Shown piece by piece: positions 59,674 to 64,000 of a DNA stretch of 64,000 bases. Both the position numbers and the translations under genes were made by a program. Source of the DNA: Streptomyces sp. NRRL S-646 (GTDB taxonomy: Bacteria; Actinomycetota; Actinomycetes; Streptomycetales; Streptomycetaceae); the NCBI RefSeq assembly GCF_000720765.1, contig NZ_JODC01000001.1:1-64000 (forward strand). The letters run 5' to 3'. Within the stretch, counting starts at the first letter, position 1. Each line of letters starts with the position of its first letter. The notes beneath the pieces are model-generated. The model was not told the DNA's origin. It ran no database searches and worked only from the letters and a program-made list of their open reading frames with translations.

Positions 59674-60977
59674 CGTCGATGCCCGTCGAGGGGGAGAGCG
59701 CGCAGACCACTGCGCGACCGGCCGGATCCGCCAAGCGGGCCCTGGTCGGCCGGCTGTCGTGGGGACTGGCCGACCAGGCGGCCTCCAGCATCAGCAACTT
59801 CGCGGTGGGCATCTACGTGGCCCGCTCGCTCGGGGTGACCGCGTTCGGCGTGTTCAGCCTGGCCTGGGTGACCTACGGCGTGGTGCTGAACGTCTCGCGG
59901 GGCCTGTCCACCGACCCGCTCGTGGTGCGCTTCAGCGGCGTTCCGGAAGCGAACTGGCGCGGGGCGGTGGCCCGTTCGACGGGTACGGCACTCGGCGTCG
60001 GTACCGCCATAGGTGCGCTGTCCCTGGCGGCCGGACTGGTGCTCGGCGGCCGGCTGGGGCCCGCGTTCGTCTGCCTGGGCGTCATGCTGCCGGGGCTGCT
60101 GCTGCAGGATGCCTGGCGGTTCTCGTTCTTCGCCGCGGGCAACGGGCGCAAGGCCTTCCTCAACGACGTCGTGTGGTGCGTGGCACTCGTCCCGGCCATG
60201 GTGGTGGCGGCCCACGTGAGCAGCGTGGCCGCCTTCGTGCTGGCCTGGGGGGCGTCCGCCGCGGTGGCCGCCGCGTACGGCTGCTTCCAGTCCGGAATCC
60301 GGCCCCGGATGACCGAGGCGCGCGGGTGGCTTCGCGAGCAACGCGATCTCGGCTACCGGTACCTGGTCGAGAACGTCAGCCTCAGCGGCGCCAGCCAGCT
60401 GCGGGCCTACGGGCTCGGCGCGATCGTCGGGCTGGGGGCGGTGGGCGCGGTGCGGGGTGCCGAGCTGCTGATGGGCCCCTTCCTCGCCGTACTGATGGGC
60501 CTTTCGCTGGTCACCGTCCCGGAGGCGGCACGGGTGCTGCGGCAGTCCCCGCACCGCCTCGGCAAGTTCTGTCTCCTGCTGGGCGGCGGGCAGGCCACCG
60601 CCGCGCTCCTGTGGGGCGGGGCCCTGCTGCTGATGCCCAACCGGCTCGGCGCTCTCGCGCTCGGCGACGTCTGGCACTCCGCCTCTCAGCTCCTCGTGCC
60701 GATCACCTTCAGCGTTGCGGGCGCGGGCCTCGGCACCGGCGCGGCGGCCGGGCTGCGCGCGCTCGGCGCGGCCCGGCGCAGTCTGCGCTGCCAGCTGTTC
60801 GCCTCCGCCTGCTACGTCGGCGGCGGGCTCGGCGGTGCTGCCGTGGCCGGCACGGTCGGCTCGGCCTGGGGCGTCGCCGCCGCGACCGTCAGCGGCTCGG
60901 CCGTGTGGTGGCTGCAACTGCGGTCGGCCCTGCGCGAGCACCACCACGACCCTGTTCCTGAAGTGAGGACCTCATGA
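59670..60977 (+). CDS. Wzx-like polysaccharide flippase
   Basis: A 435-aa membrane protein with about twelve helices. It carries MATE/Wzx-type features: WGLADQAASSISNFAVGIYV and ARSLGVTAFGVFSLAWVTYG at the N-terminus, then RYLVENVSLSGASQLRAYGL. It should flip the lipid-linked repeat unit to the outer face for the Wzy-like polymerase. ATGA overlaps on both sides. Confidence 0.85.
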   Translation: MTSMPVEGESAQTTARPAGSAKRALVGRLSWGLADQAASSISNFAVGIYVARSLGVTAFGVFSLAWVTYGVVLNVSRGLSTDPLVVRFSGVPEANWRGAVARSTGTALGVGTAIGALSLAAGLVLGGRLGPAFVCLGVMLPGLLLQDAWRFSFFAAGNGRKAFLNDVVWCVALVPAMVVAAHVSSVAAFVLAWGASAAVAAAYGCFQSGIRPRMTEARGWLREQRDLGYRYLVENVSLSGASQLRAYGLGAIVGLGAVGAVRGAELLMGPFLAVLMGLSLVTVPEAARVLRQSPHRLGKFCLLLGGGQATAALLWGGALLLMPNRLGALALGDVWHSASQLLVPITFSVAGAGLGTGAAAGLRALGAARRSLRCQLFASACYVGGGLGGAAVAGTVGSAWGVAAATVSGSAVWWLQLRSALREHHHDPVPEVRTS

Positions 60978-61921
60978 CCGACCGACCCAGGCTGAGCATC
61001 GGCCTGCCCGTGTACAACGGTGAGGAGTACCTCGCCGAGTCGCTCGACGCCCTGCTCGGCCAGACCTATGAGGATTTCGAGCTGGTCATCTCCGACAACG
61101 CCTCGACCGACGGGACCGAGGACATCTGCCGCAAGTACGCCGCGCAGGACTCCCGCATCCGATACATCCGGCTGCTCCGGAACGTCGGCGCCACGCCGAA
61201 CCACAACTACGTGTTCACCCAGTGCCGCGGCGAACTGTTCAAGTGGGCCTCGCACGACGACCTCTACGCCCGCGACCTGCTGCGGCGCTGCATCGAGGCG
61301 CTGGACGAACAGCCCGACGTCATCCTCGCGCACGCCGACCAGGCGGTCATCGACGGCGACGGCCAGGTGACGGTCCCCTACGAGTACACGCTCGCCACCG
61401 ACTCCCCGCACGCGCCGGAGCGCTTCCGCAGCCTGCTGTTCGAGCCGGGCGGCGACGACTTCTACGGGGTGATGCGGGCCGACATGCTGCGCCGGGTGAA
61501 GCCGCTCGACAGCTACCACCACGCGGACCGCACGTTCGTCGCCGAGATCACCCTGCACGGGCGCTTCCACCAGGTGCCGGAACTGCTGTACTTCCGCCGT
61601 GACCACCCCAACCGCGCCGAGCGGGCGAACCCGTCCAAGCGCTCCCGGTGCGTCAACCTGGACCCGCGCCGGGCAGGCCCGCTGCACCCGACGCCCCGGC
61701 TGCTCGCCGAGTACATCTGGGGCTTCGCCGCGGCGATCCGGCGGGCGCCGTTGTCCCCGGCCGACCGACGCGCCTGCTACCGCCACATGGCCGCCTGGAT
61801 GACCAGCCGGGTCCGGCCGGGCGCCGGCGAGCGGGTCGAGGACCGCGCCCCCGTCGACCCGGACCTGCTCACCGTCTCCGTCGACGCCCTCGTCGCGGGC
61901 CGCGAGGGGCGGCGGGCATGA
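60974..61921 (+). CDS. Glycosyltransferase family 2
   Basis: A 315-aa GT-A enzyme. The N-terminal block is LSIGLPVYNGEEYLAESLDA with EDFELVISDNASTDGTEDIC, and the metal-binding DxD-like motif is FKWASHDDLYARDLL. It adds one sugar to the growing lipid-linked unit. ATGA overlaps on both sides. Confidence 0.9.
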   Translation: MTDRPRLSIGLPVYNGEEYLAESLDALLGQTYEDFELVISDNASTDGTEDICRKYAAQDSRIRYIRLLRNVGATPNHNYVFTQCRGELFKWASHDDLYARDLLRRCIEALDEQPDVILAHADQAVIDGDGQVTVPYEYTLATDSPHAPERFRSLLFEPGGDDFYGVMRADMLRRVKPLDSYHHADRTFVAEITLHGRFHQVPELLYFRRDHPNRAERANPSKRSRCVNLDPRRAGPLHPTPRLLAEYIWGFAAAIRRAPLSPADRRACYRHMAAWMTSRVRPGAGERVEDRAPVDPDLLTVSVDALVAGREGRRA

Positions 61922-63138
61922 AGACGGCAACACGTGTGGGGGTGTTCGGCCTCCTCGGCTCCGGCAACCTCGGCAACGACGGCTCGCTGGAGGCCGTCCT
62001 GGGATTTCTGCGCACCGAGCACCCGGACGCGGCCGTGGACGCCCTGTGCGGCGGACCCGAGGCCGTGACGACCCGGTTCGGGATCCCCGCCACGCGGCTG
62101 CACTGGAACCGCGCGGAGTACCGGACGGCGTCACGTGCGGGCGCGATCGCGTCGAAGGGGCTCGGCAAACTCGTCGACGTCTTCCGCACCGCCGCCTGGG
62201 TGCGCCGGCACGACGTGGTGATCGTGCCCGGCATGGGCGTCCTGGAGGCCACCCTGCCGCTGCGGCCGTGGGGCTTCCCGTACTCGCTGTTCCTGCTCTG
62301 CGCGAGCGGCCGGCTGCTCGGCACCCGGGTCGCGCTGGTCAGCGTCGGCGCCGCCGAGATCCGCAACCGGCCCACCCGGGCACTGGTGCGCTGGTCGGCG
62401 CGGCTGGCCACGTACCGGTCCTACCGGGACGCCCAGAGCCGTGACGCGATGCGGGCGATGGGCGTGGACACCGCGCGCGACGAGGTCTACCCCGACCTCG
62501 CGTTCTCCCTGCCGACGCCGCAGACGAGCGCGCCCTCGGGCTCGCCGGGCACGGTCTGCGTCGGCGTCATGGACTTCCACGGCGGAAACGACGACCGCGC
62601 CCGGGCCGACGAGATATACCGGCGCTACCTCGACGGGACGATCCGTTTCGTCCGCACGCTGGTCGAGGACGGCAGACCCGTCCGGCTGCTCACCGGCGAC
62701 CAGTGCGATGTGGCGGTGGTCGACGCGATCCTCGACGCGGTCGACTCGCCGCTGGTCACCGCCGCCGAGCCGGCCTCACTGGCCGATCTGATGAAGGAGA
62801 TGGCGGCTGCCGACACCGTGGTCGCGGTCCGCTACCACAACCTGATCTGCGCGCTGAAGACCGGCACCCCGGTGCTCGCCCTCAGCTATGCGGCCAAGAG
62901 CGACGCGCTCATGGAGCGGATGGGTCTCGGCGCCTTCTGCCACCCGGCGCGCGAGGTCGACGTCGACCGGCTGCTCGAACAGTTCCGGACGCTGGAGAAG
63001 CGATCGGCCGAGCTGCGCCAGACCCTCACCGAGCGGAACCAGGCGGCCGCACAACAACTCGCCGACCAGTTCACTGCGTTGACCGCAGCCGTGTTCCCGA
63101 AGACCGACCACACTCACACCCTGCGGAAGGCTCGATGA
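61918..63138 (+). CDS. Polysaccharide pyruvyl transferase family protein
   Basis: A 406-aa GT-B-like enzyme. The N-terminus reads VGVFGLLGSGNLGNDGSLEA, and later come HDVVIVPGMGVLEATLPL, SVGAAEIRNRPTRALV and the C-terminal AVRYHNLICALKTGTPVLAL, all typical of the WcaK/CsaB family. It should add a pyruvate ketal from phosphoenolpyruvate to a sugar of the polymer, adding negative charge. ATGA overlaps on both sides. Confidence 0.85.
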   Translation: MKTATRVGVFGLLGSGNLGNDGSLEAVLGFLRTEHPDAAVDALCGGPEAVTTRFGIPATRLHWNRAEYRTASRAGAIASKGLGKLVDVFRTAAWVRRHDVVIVPGMGVLEATLPLRPWGFPYSLFLLCASGRLLGTRVALVSVGAAEIRNRPTRALVRWSARLATYRSYRDAQSRDAMRAMGVDTARDEVYPDLAFSLPTPQTSAPSGSPGTVCVGVMDFHGGNDDRARADEIYRRYLDGTIRFVRTLVEDGRPVRLLTGDQCDVAVVDAILDAVDSPLVTAAEPASLADLMKEMAAADTVVAVRYHNLICALKTGTPVLALSYAAKSDALMERMGLGAFCHPAREVDVDRLLEQFRTLEKRSAELRQTLTERNQAAAQQLADQFTALTAAVFPKTDHTHTLRKAR

Positions 63139-63695
63139 AAGCGACCGAAGTCCCGGAGATCGCCGACGCGTACCTGTTCGAACCCACACCGTACGCCGAC
63201 GAACGCGGCTTCTTCTGCCGCACCTTCGACGCCGACGTGGTCCGCTCCGTGGGCCTCGACCCCAACGCCTTCGTCCAGGACAGCGTCTCCCGCTCGGTCC
63301 GGGGCGTGCTGCGCGGCCTGCACCTGCGCTCCGGCGCCGGCGAGGCCAAACTGGTGCGCTGCTCGTACGGGAAGATCTTCGACGTCGTCGTGGACCTGCG
63401 CCCGGACTCGCCGACCTACCGCAACCGGGCCTTCTTCGAGCTGTCCGGCGAGACGCAGAAGACCGTGTACATCCCGGCGGGATGCGCGCACGGCTTCCAG
63501 GCTCTTACCGAAATCGCAGATACCTCTTACCGTATCGATCGTCAGCACGATCCGTCCGAGGACGTGACGATCGCCTTCGACGACCCGGAACTCGCCATTC
63601 CCTGGCCACTGCCGGTCACGTCGATGTCCCAGCGGGACCGGGAGGCGCCGAGCCTCGCCGAGGTCCTGAAGCACAAGGAGGGTGAAGTCGGTTGA
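63135..63695 (+). CDS. dTDP-4-dehydrorhamnose 3,5-epimerase-family protein
   Basis: A 186-aa cupin of the RmlC family. The conserved parts are PYADERGFFCRTFDADVV, VQDSVSRSVRGVLRGLHLRS (catalytic His in GLHL) and VYIPAGCAHGFQALTE. It epimerises a 4-keto-6-deoxy nucleotide sugar at C-3 and/or C-5. With the cytidylyltransferase and C-methyltransferase upstream, the substrate may be CDP- rather than dTDP-linked. TTGA overlap with the next gene. Confidence 0.88.
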   Translation: MKATEVPEIADAYLFEPTPYADERGFFCRTFDADVVRSVGLDPNAFVQDSVSRSVRGVLRGLHLRSGAGEAKLVRCSYGKIFDVVVDLRPDSPTYRNRAFFELSGETQKTVYIPAGCAHGFQALTEIADTSYRIDRQHDPSEDVTIAFDDPELAIPWPLPVTSMSQRDREAPSLAEVLKHKEGEVG

Positions 63696-64000
63696 CCACC
63701 GGACACACCGAACACACCGAAGAGACCGCGGAGTTCCGTCTGCCCCGGTCACGGACGGCGAACGAGCGGCTGCACGCCCTGATACCCGGGGGAGCGCACA
63801 CCTACGCCAAGGGCGACGACCAGTACCCCGAGAACCTGGCCCCGGTCATCAGCCACGGCCGAGGGGCCCACGTGTGGGACATCGACGGCAACCGCTACAT
63901 CGAGTACGGATCCGGCCTGCGCTCGGTCAGCCTCGGCCACGCCCACCCAGGCGTGACCGAGGCGGTACGGCGGGAGATCGACCGCGGCAGCAACTTCGTC
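63692..64000 (+). CDS. Class III aminotransferase (glutamate-1-semialdehyde aminomutase-like), N-terminal part
   Basis: TTG 63692 overlaps the 3,5-epimerase stop by four bases. The first 103 codons reach the right edge without a stop. The visible segment, RSRTANERLHALIPGGAHTY, AHVWDIDGNRYIEYGSGLRS and VSLGHAHPGVTEAV, is the N-terminus of the PLP-dependent class III family. In this setting a sugar-specific transaminase making an amino deoxysugar is more likely than haem synthesis. The catalytic lysine lies beyond the window. Confidence 0.82.
   Translation, partial: MTTGHTEHTEETAEFRLPRSRTANERLHALIPGGAHTYAKGDDQYPENLAPVISHGRGAHVWDIDGNRYIEYGSGLRSVSLGHAHPGVTEAVRREIDRGSNFV

Noticed and set aside
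1..64000. CRISPR array, rRNA genes or replication origin.
   Set aside because: No regularly spaced identical repeats, no rRNA signature and no DnaA-box cluster were seen on reading through the window.

Overview
The window is high-GC actinobacterial DNA, almost certainly Streptomyces or a close relative. The signs are strong third-position G/C bias, GTG and TTG starts, ATGA/GTGA start-stop overlaps, Tat and lipoprotein secreted hydrolases, DUF1707, MmyB-like XRE, HutC-type GntR and PucR regulators, and a copy of an intergenic repeat I recall as common in Streptomyces. Everything here was read by eye from the sequence; no database search was run.

Positions 1-4,990 are a worn accessory region. 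They hold a frameshifted tyrosine recombinase coupled to a second recombinase that runs off the left edge, an isopenicillin-N-synthase-like oxygenase with an altered 3' end, a PucR-type regulator missing its middle, and a frameshifted flavin reductase remnant. Positions 4,998-13,350 are an L-arabinan/arabinoside utilisation island: two GH43-type enzymes and a GH54 arabinofuranosidase (all with CBM42/AbfB domains, minus strand) and a plus-strand GH127 beta-L-arabinofuranosidase with a ricin-type lectin domain. A truncated alginate-lyase-like remnant lies between them.

Positions 13,709-20,213 (minus strand) form a phosphonate uptake and catabolism operon: lipoprotein binding protein, two permeases, ATPase, a phosphonatase-like HAD hydrolase and a FAD-dependent amine oxidoreductase, with an adjacent HutC-type GntR regulator. 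Positions 20,214-24,161 hold a metallophosphoesterase, a broken dienelactone hydrolase and a secreted PAF-acetylhydrolase-like esterase.

Positions 24,407-31,869 (plus strand) look like a poly-gamma-glutamate type locus: a four-helix HAMP membrane protein without an output domain, PgsB, PgsC, an NlpC/P60 hydrolase and a GT39-type membrane glycosyltransferase. No PgsA/CapA is visible. Positions 31,870-37,490 are mixed: an SDR whose 3' end is fused to foreign sequence, a divergent XRE regulator, a DUF1707 protein, an IS1380-family remnant, a small membrane protein and a G-rich repeat array.

From 37,491 to beyond the right edge runs one co-directional Wzx/Wzy-type exopolysaccharide locus of at least 22 genes, most joined by 4-base start/stop overlaps. 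It holds an initiating sugar-phosphate transferase, an AlgD-like GDP-mannose 6-dehydrogenase, glycosyltransferases, two chain-length proteins with kinase-like tails lacking a P-loop, an AsnB-type amidotransferase, a bi-domain oxidoreductase, a heparinase II/III-like lyase, a parallel beta-helix lipoprotein, a Wzy-like polymerase and a Wzx-like flippase. It also has a CDP-sugar module (RfbF-like cytidylyltransferase, C-methyltransferase, PIG-L deacetylase, NAD epimerase, DUF4910 protein, 3,5-epimerase, class III aminotransferase) and a pyruvyl transferase. The gene set suggests a polymer containing a uronic acid, possibly amidated, plus an unusual branched or amino deoxysugar and perhaps pyruvate.
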